Assembly (NCBI GenBank): GCA_034927505.1
Contig: JAYFPY010000011.1
Span: 1 to 64,000, forward strand
DNA length: 64,000 bases
Direction: 5' to 3'
Source of the DNA: RUG100 sp034927505
Lineage (GTDB): Bacteria > Bacillota > Clostridia > Peptostreptococcales > Anaerovoracaceae
Both the position numbers and the translations under genes were made by a program. Below, piece after piece: positions 42,295-50,332 of the stretch (positions are counted from its first letter, which is position 1; every line of letters starts with the position of its first letter). The notes under the pieces are model-generated. The model did not search any database. It was given only the letters and a program-made list of their open reading frames with translations, and had not been told where the DNA came from.

Positions 42295-43143
42295 ATGAAA
42301 AAAATAGGTGTTTTAGGTACAGGCACAATGGGAGCAGGGATCATTCAGACTCTGACCATGAACGGATATGAAGTTGTACTGAGGGCAAGAAGACAGACTT
42401 CCGTAGATAACGGCATCGCAAAGGTTACAAAAAACCTGGAAAAGCTGGTGAAAAAAGAAAAGATCACCGCTGCTGAAAAAGATGAAATGCTGGGAAGACT
42501 GCAGGGATCCACGGATATCGAAGTCGTAAAGGATGCAGATCTGATCATCGAAGCAGCTACAGAAAATGCAGAAGCAAAAAAAGCACTCTTTGCAGAACTG
42601 GACGAGCTGTGCAAACCGGGTACTATCCTGGCAACGAACACTTCATCACTTTCGATCACTGAGATCGCAGCTGCAACGAAGAGACCGGACAAGGTTATTG
42701 GAATGCATTTCTTCAATCCGGTTCCTGTAATGAAGCTGGTTGAGATCATTCAGGGGCTGACTACTTCGGACGAGACCAGAGACACTATCCTCGAGCTGAC
42801 AAAGAGTCTTAAGAAGACGCCGGTAGAAGTAGCAGAAGCACCGGGATTCGTAGTAAACAGGATCCTGATCCCAATGATCAACGAAGCAATAGGGATCTAC
42901 GCTGAAGGCGTTGCAGATGCAGAAGGCATCGACACAGCAATGAAACTGGGCGCAAACCACCCGATGGGGCCTCTCGCACTGGGCGATCTGATCGGACTGG
43001 ACGTAGTACTGGCTATCATGGATGTTCTCTATGAAGAATTCGGCGATACAAAGTACAGAGCTCACACTCTTCTCAGAAAGATGGTAAGAGCAAACAAGCT
43101 GGGAATGAAGACCGGAGAAGGTTTCTACAACTACAGCAAGTAG
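42295..43143 (+). CDS. hbd: 3-hydroxybutyryl-CoA dehydrogenase
   Basis: 282 residues, typical length. It reduces acetoacetyl-CoA to (S)-3-hydroxybutyryl-CoA with NAD(P)H on the route to butyrate or crotonyl-CoA. N-terminal Rossmann motif GVLGTGTMGAGI, catalytic H138 in GMHFFNPVPVMKLVE, and the helical dimer domain APGFVVNRILIPMINEA. The partner genes (thiolase, crotonase, acyl-CoA dehydrogenase) are not in the window. AGGAGG lies before the ATG; the gene has its own terminator and is monocistronic. Confidence 0.95.
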   Translation: MKKIGVLGTGTMGAGIIQTLTMNGYEVVLRARRQTSVDNGIAKVTKNLEKLVKKEKITAAEKDEMLGRLQGSTDIEVVKDADLIIEAATENAEAKKALFAELDELCKPGTILATNTSSLSITEIAAATKRPDKVIGMHFFNPVPVMKLVEIIQGLTTSDETRDTILELTKSLKKTPVEVAEAPGFVVNRILIPMINEAIGIYAEGVADAEGIDTAMKLGANHPMGPLALGDLIGLDVVLAIMDVLYEEFGDTKYRAHTLLRKMVRANKLGMKTGEGFYNYSK

Positions 43144-43179
43144 AACGGCATACAATAACAGAGCAAATATATATTATGG

Positions 43180-43208
43180 AGACCGGCGGGATGACTGCCG
43201 GTCTTTTT
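43180..43208 (+). terminator. hbd terminator
   Basis: AGACCGGC (43180-43187) pairs with GCCGGTCT (43197-43204), then TTTTT. Confidence 0.88.
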
Positions 43209-43218
43209 AAGAAAATGC

Positions 43219-43246
43219 TTGAATTCATCTCGAGATGATGTATAAT
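43219..43246 (+). promoter_or_regulatory. rpsF-ssb-rpsR promoter
   Basis: -35 TTGAAT (43219-43224), 16 bases, perfect -10 TATAAT (43241-43246). About 85 bases of leader follow. Confidence 0.75.
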
Positions 43247-43254
43247 AATAGGGC

Positions 43255-43335
43255 GTGTAAAATCGCAGAGAAGTTTATAACCCCTTGCGCCGGCAATGAA
43301 GCCGTCGCCATTTAGTCCACAGGGAGGTGAAAAGA
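43255..43335 (+). promoter_or_regulatory. rpsF leader, possible S6:S18 autoregulatory element
   Basis: The leader has a GC-rich core, TTGCGCCGGCAATGAAGCCG with GTCGCC after it (about 43285-43310), that can fold near the start site and exposes CCG. S6:S18-binding leaders in this operon are known to carry a conserved CCG in a bulged stem. I cannot confirm the exact consensus by eye. Confidence 0.3.
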
Positions 43336-43623
43336 ATGACAAATTACGAAGTTATGTTCATAATCGATCCTACATTGGAAGACGAGAAAAAGGATGCAAC
43401 AGTTGAAACTGTAAAAGGTATCATCGAAGCAAACGGAACCGTTGGAGAGGTAGACGTATGGGGCATGAGAAAACTGGCTTATCCGATCTGGAAGAAGAAC
43501 GACGGATATTATGTAGTAATACAGTTCCAGGCTGAATCTCAGGCACCGAAAGAACTGGACAGAAGGCTGAAGATCTCAGATGTTATCATGAGACACATCA
43601 TAGTCAATAAAGATGAAAAATAA
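43336..43623 (+). CDS. rpsF: 30S ribosomal protein S6
   Basis: 95 residues. It opens YEVMFIIDPTLED and continues with the GMRKLAYPIWKKNDGYYVV core strands and the RRLKISDVIMRHIIV end, all conserved in S6. It binds S18 on the 30S platform. ATG 43336 is chosen, eight bases after GGGAGGTG; the GTG inside that site is not a plausible start. First gene of the classic rpsF-ssb-rpsR operon. Confidence 0.97.
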   Translation: MTNYEVMFIIDPTLEDEKKDATVETVKGIIEANGTVGEVDVWGMRKLAYPIWKKNDGYYVVIQFQAESQAPKELDRRLKISDVIMRHIIVNKDEK

Positions 43624-43635
43624 AGGGGGAAGATC

Positions 43636-44139
43636 ATGAATCATGTAGTACTGATAGGGAGACTTACAAGAGACCCGGAAGTCAGATATTCAAATGACAA
43701 TATGGCGATAGCAAGATTTTCTATTGCTATAGACAGACCCCCGAAGAGAGACGGTACAAAGGAAGCTGATTTTCCAAGCATCGTCGTTTTCGGAAAACAG
43801 GCGGAAAGCTGCGAAAAGTATATTGCAAAAGGCAGACTCGTTGCCGTTGAAGGCAGGATACAGACAGGCAGTTACGTCAATAAAGAAGGCAATAAAGTCT
43901 ATACGACGGAGGTCATTGCCAGCAGAGTAGAATTTTTGGAATGGGGCGACAGAGCCGGACAAGGCAGCGGAGCCCAGCGTTCATTCAATAATGCACAGCC
44001 TCAGCAGAGCAGCGCGCCGGCACCGGCGATGCAGTCTCAGCAGGCTTATCAGCCCGCACAGCCGGAGCAGCCGGCACAGGGGAACGGAAGTATCCCGGCA
44101 GGCTTTGATGCCATTGATGATGACGACATACCGTTCTAA
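43636..44139 (+). CDS. ssb: Single-stranded DNA-binding protein
   Basis: 167 residues. The OB-fold covers 1-105 (NHVVLIGRLTRDPEVRYS, then FSIAIDRP, VVFGKQAESCEKYIAKG and VEGRIQTGSY). A Gln/Pro/Ala-rich linker follows, with the acidic tail DDDDIPF that recruits replication and repair proteins. It coats single strands in replication. Located between rpsF and rpsR with spacings of 12 and 18 bases, as in most Bacillota. Confidence 0.97.
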   Translation: MNHVVLIGRLTRDPEVRYSNDNMAIARFSIAIDRPPKRDGTKEADFPSIVVFGKQAESCEKYIAKGRLVAVEGRIQTGSYVNKEGNKVYTTEVIASRVEFLEWGDRAGQGSGAQRSFNNAQPQQSSAPAPAMQSQQAYQPAQPEQPAQGNGSIPAGFDAIDDDDIPF

Positions 44140-44157
44140 AGGAAAGGAGAAAAAGTC

Positions 44158-44391
44158 ATGATGGACAGAAGACGTGGCGGATTCAGAAAAAAGAAAGTTT
44201 GCCAGTTTTGCACAGACAAAACAGCAACAATAGATTATAAAGACGTAGATACTTTGAAAAAGTATGTTACAGAGAGAGGAAAGATCCTCCCGAAGAGAGT
44301 CACAGGAACTTGCGCAAAGCACCAGAGAGCAGTAACTACTGCAGTGAAGAGAGCAAGAGTAGTGGCACTGCTGCCTTACACAGCAGACTGA
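44158..44391 (+). CDS. rpsR: 30S ribosomal protein S18
   Basis: 77 residues. A basic N-terminus (RRRGGFRKKKVCQFC), then IDYKDVDTLKKYVTERGKIL, RRVTG-like KRVTGTCAKHQR and VKRARVVALLPY, the full S18 signature. Two Cys at 18 and 21 and another near 58 suggest a zinc-type (C+) form, although a fourth ligand is not obvious. Two ATGs are adjacent (44158 and 44161); either would be served by AAGGAGA. Confidence 0.97.
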   Translation: MMDRRRGGFRKKKVCQFCTDKTATIDYKDVDTLKKYVTERGKILPKRVTGTCAKHQRAVTTAVKRARVVALLPYTAD

Positions 44392-44404
44392 TATGACAGA
44401 AAAG

Positions 44405-44434
44405 ACCGTTTGCATACGATGCAGGCGGTTTTTT
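44405..44434 (+). terminator. rpsF operon terminator
   Basis: ACCGTTTGCAT (44405-44415), loop ACG, ATGCAGGCGGT (44419-44429), then TTTTT. It ends the ribosomal operon before the yybS promoter. Confidence 0.88.
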
Positions 44435-44453
44435 AGTTGTCGTGGGGATTTAG

Positions 44454-44482
44454 ATGAAAATAGATAAGGAATATGGTATAAT
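44454..44482 (+). promoter_or_regulatory. yybS-gdpP-rplI-dnaB operon promoter
   Basis: -35 ATGAAA (44454-44459), 17 bases, perfect -10 TATAAT (44477-44482). Six closely spaced genes follow without a visible terminator. Confidence 0.6.
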
Positions 44483-44516
44483 AACAGTCACGATAAAAAT
44501 GATTCGAGGAGATGGC

Positions 44517-45260
44517 ATGTATTCAAATCTAATGTTGATATTGTTACTGATTTTGCCGATCCCGATGCTGATCAGAGGGCTGAAAAAGGGTGCGGGTCCA
44601 TACAGGACTATCCTTGAAGGGGCTGTACTGTCCGGTGTGGGGATTGCTTTTATCTTTGTGATCGCGCAGGTTTCCGGACAGGGGATCGGAGCGGAAATAG
44701 ACAATGCCATCGGCAGCATGGCAAAGGCTCTGGCAGACAACGATCAGATGACGCAGGTCATGGGTATGTCGCAAAGCAGTACGCAGGAGAGGATCGATGC
44801 GTACAAAGCTCTGTATGAAGCAAGCGCGCAGGTCCTGCCGTCGGCACTCCTCATAATGGGTCTGATAATATCGTGGATAGAAGGAATGATACTCGGAAGA
44901 GCTATAAAAAAGGATGGAGTCCCGTTGGATCCGGTGCCTCCTTTCCGTGAATTCACTCTTCCGCGAAACACCATTTTCGGGTGGTTCATAATATACATAA
45001 TATCATGGATATTGAAGGCAGCACATTTTTCGGGAGGAGAATTTCTGCTTGCCAATGTAAATATCCTATTCCAATTTACATTTGCCCTTCAGGGGATGGC
45101 TTTGGCGTTCCACTTCTCATATTTGAAGAGGATACCGAAGGTTGTTCCGGTAATAGTGGTCATAGTACTGTGGCTCACCAGCATCGGACATCTGATCCTA
45201 TTCTTTGCCGGAATACTTGATTTATTCCTGGGACTGAAAAAGAGGATAAAGGGCAGATAA
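44517..45260 (+). CDS. YybS/DUF2232-like membrane protein
   Basis: 247 residues with about six hydrophobic segments (LMLILLLILPIPMLI, LSGVGIAFIFVIAQ, LPSALLIMGLIISWIEGMIL, IFGWFIIYIISWIL, VNILFQFTFALQGMALAFH, VVPVIVVIVLWLTSIGHLIL). It matches YybS/DUF2232 by membrane layout and by its place before gdpP-rplI-dnaB, the order known from Bacillus. It may belong to the membrane component group of vitamin transporters by fold, but no function is established. Start ATG 44517 follows GAGGAG. Confidence 0.78.
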   Translation: MYSNLMLILLLILPIPMLIRGLKKGAGPYRTILEGAVLSGVGIAFIFVIAQVSGQGIGAEIDNAIGSMAKALADNDQMTQVMGMSQSSTQERIDAYKALYEASAQVLPSALLIMGLIISWIEGMILGRAIKKDGVPLDPVPPFREFTLPRNTIFGWFIIYIISWILKAAHFSGGEFLLANVNILFQFTFALQGMALAFHFSYLKRIPKVVPVIVVIVLWLTSIGHLILFFAGILDLFLGLKKRIKGR

Positions 45261-45273
45261 CAGAGGAGAGTTT

Positions 45274-47028
45274 ATGACAGGAAGAATCAGCGATACAGTT
45301 TTTACTGCCAGCATTCCGCTGCCTATGTGCATAGTTGACAGCAAAGGGAAGATCACAAGCGCCAGTCCGCGTATAGGAGAGGTGTTTCTTTATGACGGGA
45401 TAAAAGGAGCAGACGTGTTTGCCCTGACCGGGATAAAGCATGAACAGCTGCTCATTGCCGCAAAGGAAGAAGAACTTATCATCATTTCGAGGAATGAAAA
45501 GACCTTCAAGATAACGCCGACTTTTCTCAAGGCGGACAACAAAGCGCTGGTCCTTTATTTTACGGACATTACCGAGACAGAGAAACTGAAAAAGAAATGT
45601 GAAGAAGAGCAGCCATGTTTTGTTCTTGTCAATATAGACAACTATGATGAACTGATCAACAGTACAGAGGAAGACGATCAGTCCGCACTTGTATCTACAA
45701 TAGAAAAAGAAATCAGAGCGTGGGGCACCAGGCTCGACGCCAGTACAACAAAGCATAAAGAGCACATGTTTCTTATTATTGCAGAAAAGGCAATGATAGA
45801 ACAGGAATCGAAAAACAAATTCAATGTTCTGGACAAAGTCAGAACAATAGAGACCGAGGCAGATTTTCCGGTAACACTGTCCATCGGCATCGGATTGGGG
45901 GGAAAGGATCCTGCACAGAGCGATAAATATGCAGACGAAGCATTGGATATCGCACTGGGAAGAGGCGGCGACCAGGCTGTCGTAAAAAACGGAAAAAAAC
46001 TGTACTACTACGGCGGGAAAACCCAGACTGTCGAAAAGGGAAACAAAGGCAAATCCAGGATCATAGGGCATGCTCTGGCACGGCTTATCGAGACATCCAG
46101 CAAAGTCCTTATCATGGGCCATAGAAATCCGGACATGGATTCCTTCGGCGCGGCACTGGGCATATATCGTCTTGCAAAACCGATCAACAAAGAGACTTAC
46201 ATCATAGTGAACAAACACAACGAGGCTTTGGAACTGATGTACAAGACAGTAAAGGAAACCGGCGATTATAACATAATAACCAACCGCAAAGCAGGACATC
46301 TGGCGGATGCGGGGACACTGGTCGTTGTAGTGGATACTCACAGACCCAGCATAACCGAATTCCCGGAGCTGCTGGAAAAAGTAGACAGACTGGCGGTCAT
46401 AGATCATCATAGAAAAGCTGAAGAATTCATCAAGAATCCGACGCTGGCATATACAGAACCCTATGCATCATCCACGTCTGAACTGGTCACTGAGATTCTG
46501 CAGTATACCATAGAAAGAAAGGCTCTGACCAGGCTTGAGGCCGAGGCGCTGATGGCCGGAATAGCCGTCGACACCAACAGGTTTTCCGTCAAAACGGGAG
46601 TGAGGACATTCGAGGCAGCGGCATGGCTCAGGAGAGCCGGCGCCGATATGGCCGAAGTAAAGAAATATTTCCAGGTAAACCCGGATACATTCAAATCAAG
46701 GGCAAAATGCATAGCAGCTGCCGAGTATGATGAAAACGACATGGCTTTTTCCATCTGTGAAGGGAAGAATGAAAATGCACAGATAATCAACTCGCAGGTC
46801 GCAGACGAGCTGCTGACCGTAAGAGGTATAAGAGCCAGTTTCGTGGCGGGAATGAATGAAAACGGAAGGACGATCGTAAGCGCCAGATCCATAGGAGATC
46901 TGAACGTGCAGATAATCATGGAGCGATTCAACGGCGGAGGCCATATGAATACCGCAGGGGCACAGATGGATCTGAGCCCTGAGCAAGCTATAGAAGAAGT
47001 TAAAAAAATATTGGAGAAAACAAAATGA
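45274..47028 (+). CDS. gdpP: GdpP-like cyclic-di-AMP phosphodiesterase without membrane anchor
   Basis: 584 residues. It should hydrolyse cyclic di-AMP. In order: a PAS-like region (about 1-105), a degenerate GGDEF region (about 110-250, no GGDEF loop) and a DHH domain with GHRNPDMDSFGAALG (near 282), VVVDTHRP and VIDHHRK (near 376). A DHHA1 domain ends the protein, with the RFNGGGHMNTAGAQM motif. Typical GdpP/YybT proteins start with two membrane helices and have about 650 residues. Here the ATG with GAGGAG upstream begins directly at the PAS-like region, and no hydrophobic segment exists. Either the anchor was lost or YybS supplies membrane contact. It overlaps rplI by four bases. Confidence 0.87.
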   Translation: MTGRISDTVFTASIPLPMCIVDSKGKITSASPRIGEVFLYDGIKGADVFALTGIKHEQLLIAAKEEELIIISRNEKTFKITPTFLKADNKALVLYFTDITETEKLKKKCEEEQPCFVLVNIDNYDELINSTEEDDQSALVSTIEKEIRAWGTRLDASTTKHKEHMFLIIAEKAMIEQESKNKFNVLDKVRTIETEADFPVTLSIGIGLGGKDPAQSDKYADEALDIALGRGGDQAVVKNGKKLYYYGGKTQTVEKGNKGKSRIIGHALARLIETSSKVLIMGHRNPDMDSFGAALGIYRLAKPINKETYIIVNKHNEALELMYKTVKETGDYNIITNRKAGHLADAGTLVVVVDTHRPSITEFPELLEKVDRLAVIDHHRKAEEFIKNPTLAYTEPYASSTSELVTEILQYTIERKALTRLEAEALMAGIAVDTNRFSVKTGVRTFEAAAWLRRAGADMAEVKKYFQVNPDTFKSRAKCIAAAEYDENDMAFSICEGKNENAQIINSQVADELLTVRGIRASFVAGMNENGRTIVSARSIGDLNVQIIMERFNGGGHMNTAGAQMDLSPEQAIEEVKKILEKTK

Positions 47029-47468
47029 AAGTAATACTTACACAAGATGTAAAAGGCAGCGGAAAGACCGGAGATGTAGTAAAAGTCAGCGACGGATACG
47101 CCCGCAATATGCTTATCCCCAGAGGGATGGCCAAGGAGGCCACAAAGGCGAACATGAAGGCTCTCGACAGGAAAAATGCAGCTGAAGATGCAGCTCAGGC
47201 CGAGGCAAAAGGAAAAGCTCAGGCTATATGCGATCAGCTGAACAAAGCCACTGTAAGGATCAAGACCAAAGGCGGAGAAGGCGGCAGACTGTTCGGATCG
47301 ATCACCAGCAAAGACATTGCCGAAGCTGCGGAAAAACAGTGCGCGGTAAAGATAGACAAAAAAAAGATACAGCTGGACAGCCCGATAAAGGAAACGGGGC
47401 TGGTGACAGTACCTGTAAAACTGTATGCAGGGATAACCGCGGAATTGAAAGTGGAGATATCTGTATAA
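47025..47468 (+). CDS. rplI: 50S ribosomal protein L9
   Basis: 147 residues. N-terminal domain KVILTQDVKGSGKTGDVVKV then GYARNMLIPRGMAKEAT, a long connecting helix with AEAKGKAQAICDQLN, and the C-terminal 23S-binding domain (GGRLFGSITSKDIAE). Full length and standard. Its ATG overlaps the gdpP stop (ATGA), and dnaB follows by 18 bases, an order conserved in Bacillota. Confidence 0.97.
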   Translation: MKVILTQDVKGSGKTGDVVKVSDGYARNMLIPRGMAKEATKANMKALDRKNAAEDAAQAEAKGKAQAICDQLNKATVRIKTKGGEGGRLFGSITSKDIAEAAEKQCAVKIDKKKIQLDSPIKETGLVTVPVKLYAGITAELKVEISV

Positions 47469-47486
47469 TATACAAGGGGAAAAGAT

Positions 47487-48824
47487 ATGACTGAAATGGA
47501 AAGGATCCCGCCTCACAACGGGTCGGCGGAGATATCGGTGCTGGGTGCAGCAATGCTGGACAAGGATGCGCTCTACGATGTGGCTGAAAAAGTCTCATCG
47601 GAAGATTTCTACGATCCTAACAACAAGGAAATATTCGACGCCATAATGGAGCTTCATAAAAAGAACAGCCCTGTTGACATACTGACAGTATGCGAGGAAC
47701 TGAAAAAACGAAATGCTCTTGAAATGGTTGGAGGAAGAGGCTATGTAGCTTCTCTTTCTTCCGATGTTCCAACTACTGCCAATGCGGGGGAATACGCAAA
47801 GATAGTTGCGGAAAAATCGGAAATGCGAAAGCTGATATCGACGGCAGGCGAGATCATGGAAAAGAGTTATGCCGACTCCATAGATGCAGGAAAAGTCCTG
47901 GATTATGCAGAGCAGCAGATATTCGAGATTGCCCAGGGCAGGCAGAACAAAAATGTTGTCCATTTGAAGGACATCCTGCTGGACAATATGAACGCCATCA
48001 GTGAAAGAGCAAAAAATAAGGGAGCTCTGACCGGTGTTACGACAGGATTCCTTGATCTTGACTCTATGACTTCAGGATTGCAGAAATCGGACATGGTGAT
48101 CGTAGCGGCAAGACCTTCAATGGGAAAGACTGCGTTTGCACTGTGCATGGCAAGGAATGCGGCAATCAAAGGAAACAAGGTACTGATATTCAGTTTGGAA
48201 ATGAGCAGCGACCAGCTGTCCCAGAGGCTTATCGCCATGGAAGCCGGCGTGGATGCGCAGAAACTGCGAAACGGCGATCTTGACAACAAGGATTGGAACA
48301 AGATAACAACGACGATAGACAGACTGGGAGAGGCGGATATCAGCATTGATGATACGCCGGGACTTTCTCTCATGGAAATGAAAAACAAGTGCAGGAGACT
48401 CAAAGCTGAAAAAGGGCTGGATCTGGTAGTGATAGACTATCTCCAGCTGATGGAATTCCAGGGACGGGCCGACAGCAGGCAGCAGGAGATATCCAGTCTT
48501 TCAAGAGGTCTGAAGCAGCTGGCAAGAGAAGTGGAATGCCCGGTGGTAGTACTGTCGCAGCTTTCCCGAGCCACTGAAACAAGAACCGACCACAGGCCGA
48601 TACTGTCGGACCTGCGTGAATCGGGAGCCATAGAACAGGACGCCGATGTTGTACTGTTCCTGTACAGGGACGAGGTGTACAATGATGAGACGGATGCGCC
48701 GGGCGAGTGCGAAGTCCATGTGGCAAAACAGAGGAATGGCCCGATAGGCAGGGTGGACCTGCTGTGGCAGAGCACATATACTAAATTTGTAAACAAAAAT
48801 TTCGGAGGAGGACCGACGCCATGA
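47487..48824 (+). CDS. dnaB: Replicative DNA helicase
   Basis: 445 residues, full length, no intein. The N-terminal primase-binding domain (about 1-105, IPPHNGSAEISVLGAAMLD) and a linker precede the RecA-like motor. Walker A ARPSMGKTAFAL lies at about 208-219, Walker B in LDLVVIDYLQLM, the arginine-finger region at SRGLKQLAREV, and LSDLRESGAIEQDADVVLFL is a family signature. It unwinds DNA as a hexamer at the fork. It is named dnaC in Bacillus. The stop overlaps the DUF1858 gene by four bases, and a DnaD-like gene follows. Confidence 0.98.
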   Translation: MTEMERIPPHNGSAEISVLGAAMLDKDALYDVAEKVSSEDFYDPNNKEIFDAIMELHKKNSPVDILTVCEELKKRNALEMVGGRGYVASLSSDVPTTANAGEYAKIVAEKSEMRKLISTAGEIMEKSYADSIDAGKVLDYAEQQIFEIAQGRQNKNVVHLKDILLDNMNAISERAKNKGALTGVTTGFLDLDSMTSGLQKSDMVIVAARPSMGKTAFALCMARNAAIKGNKVLIFSLEMSSDQLSQRLIAMEAGVDAQKLRNGDLDNKDWNKITTTIDRLGEADISIDDTPGLSLMEMKNKCRRLKAEKGLDLVVIDYLQLMEFQGRADSRQQEISSLSRGLKQLAREVECPVVVLSQLSRATETRTDHRPILSDLRESGAIEQDADVVLFLYRDEVYNDETDAPGECEVHVAKQRNGPIGRVDLLWQSTYTKFVNKNFGGGPTP

Positions 48825-49021
48825 AAATAACAGCGGACATGAACGTATACGAAGTACTGGATAAATTTCCGGATCTTGAAGATGTTTTCGCAGCCCACGG
48901 CCTTACCTGTGTAGGTTGTCCGGGCTCCAGCATGGAGAATATAGAAGAAGCAGCAGAAGGGCACGGCGTGGATCTGCAGTCGCTGCTTTCAGATCTGAAT
49001 GATTTTCTGGGACGGCAGTAA
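48821..49021 (+). CDS. DUF1858-domain protein
   Basis: 66 residues, essentially one DUF1858 domain (also found at the N-terminus of ScdA/YtfE-like proteins). The start ITADMNVYEVLDKFPDLEDV and the paired cysteines in LTCVGCPGSSMENIEEAA are typical. A redox or metal-related role is suspected from the CxxC but not shown. It is nested between dnaB and the DnaD gene, with a four-base overlap on one side and no gap on the other, so it is part of that operon. Confidence 0.88.
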   Translation: MKITADMNVYEVLDKFPDLEDVFAAHGLTCVGCPGSSMENIEEAAEGHGVDLQSLLSDLNDFLGRQ

Positions 49022-50263
49022 ATGAGATTTATCAGCGAACAGAAAAGTACAGAATATCTTTTCAACACATCTGTTGAAAATATTTTCATAAACGAGTATA
49101 TGCCTATGGCACCGGAAGGATATGTCAAGGTGTTTTTGCTTGCCAGAATGTATATGGATTCAGGGAATGAAACAGATATAGAAGAAATGGGCAAGACTCT
49201 TTCCATGACTGTTGAGAATGTTGAAAAGGCATTGATATACTGGGCAAAGCAGGGGTTGATCACCAGAAATCCCGGGGGCATTGAGTTTATCTCTCTCAAA
49301 GAAAAGCTGTATGGAAAGACGAAGAGCAAAGAGAGGGTATCATCCAAGGGCAAAGAACTTTTGGACAACACCAGGCTGAAGGAGCTGTTCGATCAGCTGC
49401 AGAAGATCACGGGAACAGTATTTACCGGGAGCGATATCAATGAAGTGGCTTCCTGGGTAGATGAGATCAAAGCCACCCGGGAAGTTATTTTGGGGGCTGC
49501 CGGGTACTGCAAAGAACGAAACAAAACAAATATCAGGTATATAGGCTCTGTGGTAAAAGACTGGACAGGCAAGGGCCTTGCCACCGGCGAAGATGTGGAA
49601 AACCATCTGGAGGACGCCGACAGGAGACATTATGTCTTCAGGCGCGTCATGCGTGCGCTGGGATTCAACAGGAACGCCACAGAAGAGGAACGCAGGATCA
49701 TCACAGAATGGCTGGATGATCTGGGCTGCTCCATGGATGAGATACTGACGGCATGCAGGAAGACCAGCGGGATCTCAAATCCAAACATCAATTACATCAA
49801 CGCCGTCCTGAGAGGGAACCGGGGACTTAAGGAAGACAAAAAAGAAGTCAGCAAAGCTGTTGTGCAGCAGTACTACGGCGAATTGCGCAAAGAGGCAGAG
49901 AGCGCTGCCAGGGAGAGAAAAACCGAAGTCATTTCAAATATACCTCGCATAGGTCAGATAGAAAAAGACATGATAGACTGCAGCAGCAGGCTCACTCAGG
50001 TCATGATCGCCGGAGGGACAGACAAACTCAGCCGGATAGATAGTCTCAAGGTAAAAATCGCAGCCCTTGAAGATGAAAAAACAAGAGTGCTGACAGAAAA
50101 CAATATCCCTGTCGATTACATGGATGTCCGTTACAAGTGCAGCAAATGCGGCGACACGGGAACGACAGAGGCCGGAGCCAAATGCGAGTGCTGGCTCACA
50201 AGGAGCAAAGAGGCACAGGAGTGGTACCGGGCCGAGCACAGTAAAGCCGGCAGCAGAGGCTGA
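49022..50263 (+). CDS. DnaD-like primosomal protein with a DnaI-like zinc-binding C-terminus
   Basis: 413 residues. A winged-helix N-terminus (1-95, LSMTVENVEKALIYWAKQGL) precedes two tandem DnaD DDBH2-type helical domains: about 125-205 (LFDQLQKITGTVF ... NIRYIGSVVKDW) and about 210-270 (ITEWLDDLGCSMDEILTACR ... INYINAVLRG). Residues about 295-413 resemble the N-terminal domain of clostridial DnaI/DnaC helicase loaders: an amphipathic coiled region, then YMDVRYKCSKCGDTG and CEC, giving cysteines 373, 376, 388 and 390. No AAA+ ATPase follows. Since the DnaI N-terminal domain binds the helicase, this protein may link initiation to the neighbouring dnaB product (inference). Confidence 0.8.
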   Translation: MRFISEQKSTEYLFNTSVENIFINEYMPMAPEGYVKVFLLARMYMDSGNETDIEEMGKTLSMTVENVEKALIYWAKQGLITRNPGGIEFISLKEKLYGKTKSKERVSSKGKELLDNTRLKELFDQLQKITGTVFTGSDINEVASWVDEIKATREVILGAAGYCKERNKTNIRYIGSVVKDWTGKGLATGEDVENHLEDADRRHYVFRRVMRALGFNRNATEEERRIITEWLDDLGCSMDEILTACRKTSGISNPNINYINAVLRGNRGLKEDKKEVSKAVVQQYYGELRKEAESAARERKTEVISNIPRIGQIEKDMIDCSSRLTQVMIAGGTDKLSRIDSLKVKIAALEDEKTRVLTENNIPVDYMDVRYKCSKCGDTGTTEAGAKCECWLTRSKEAQEWYRAEHSKAGSRG

Positions 50264-50272
50264 TGTTTCAAG

Positions 50273-50301
50273 TTTTATTTTAGCTGGGTATATGATATAA
50301 T
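50273..50301 (+). promoter_or_regulatory. Possible promoter of the two-component system
   Basis: -10 TATAAT (50296-50301) with a poor -35 TTTTAT (50273-50278) 17 bases upstream, and AGAGGGA before the ATG at 50333. Confidence 0.4.
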
Positions 50302-50332
50302 CTTTGATAAGTATTTAGAAAAGAGGGAACCT

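Noticed and set aside
45175..46410. A 411-codon minus-strand frame opposite gdpP
   Set aside because: Opposite conserved DHH-family coding sequence, with shadow-like composition and no start signal.
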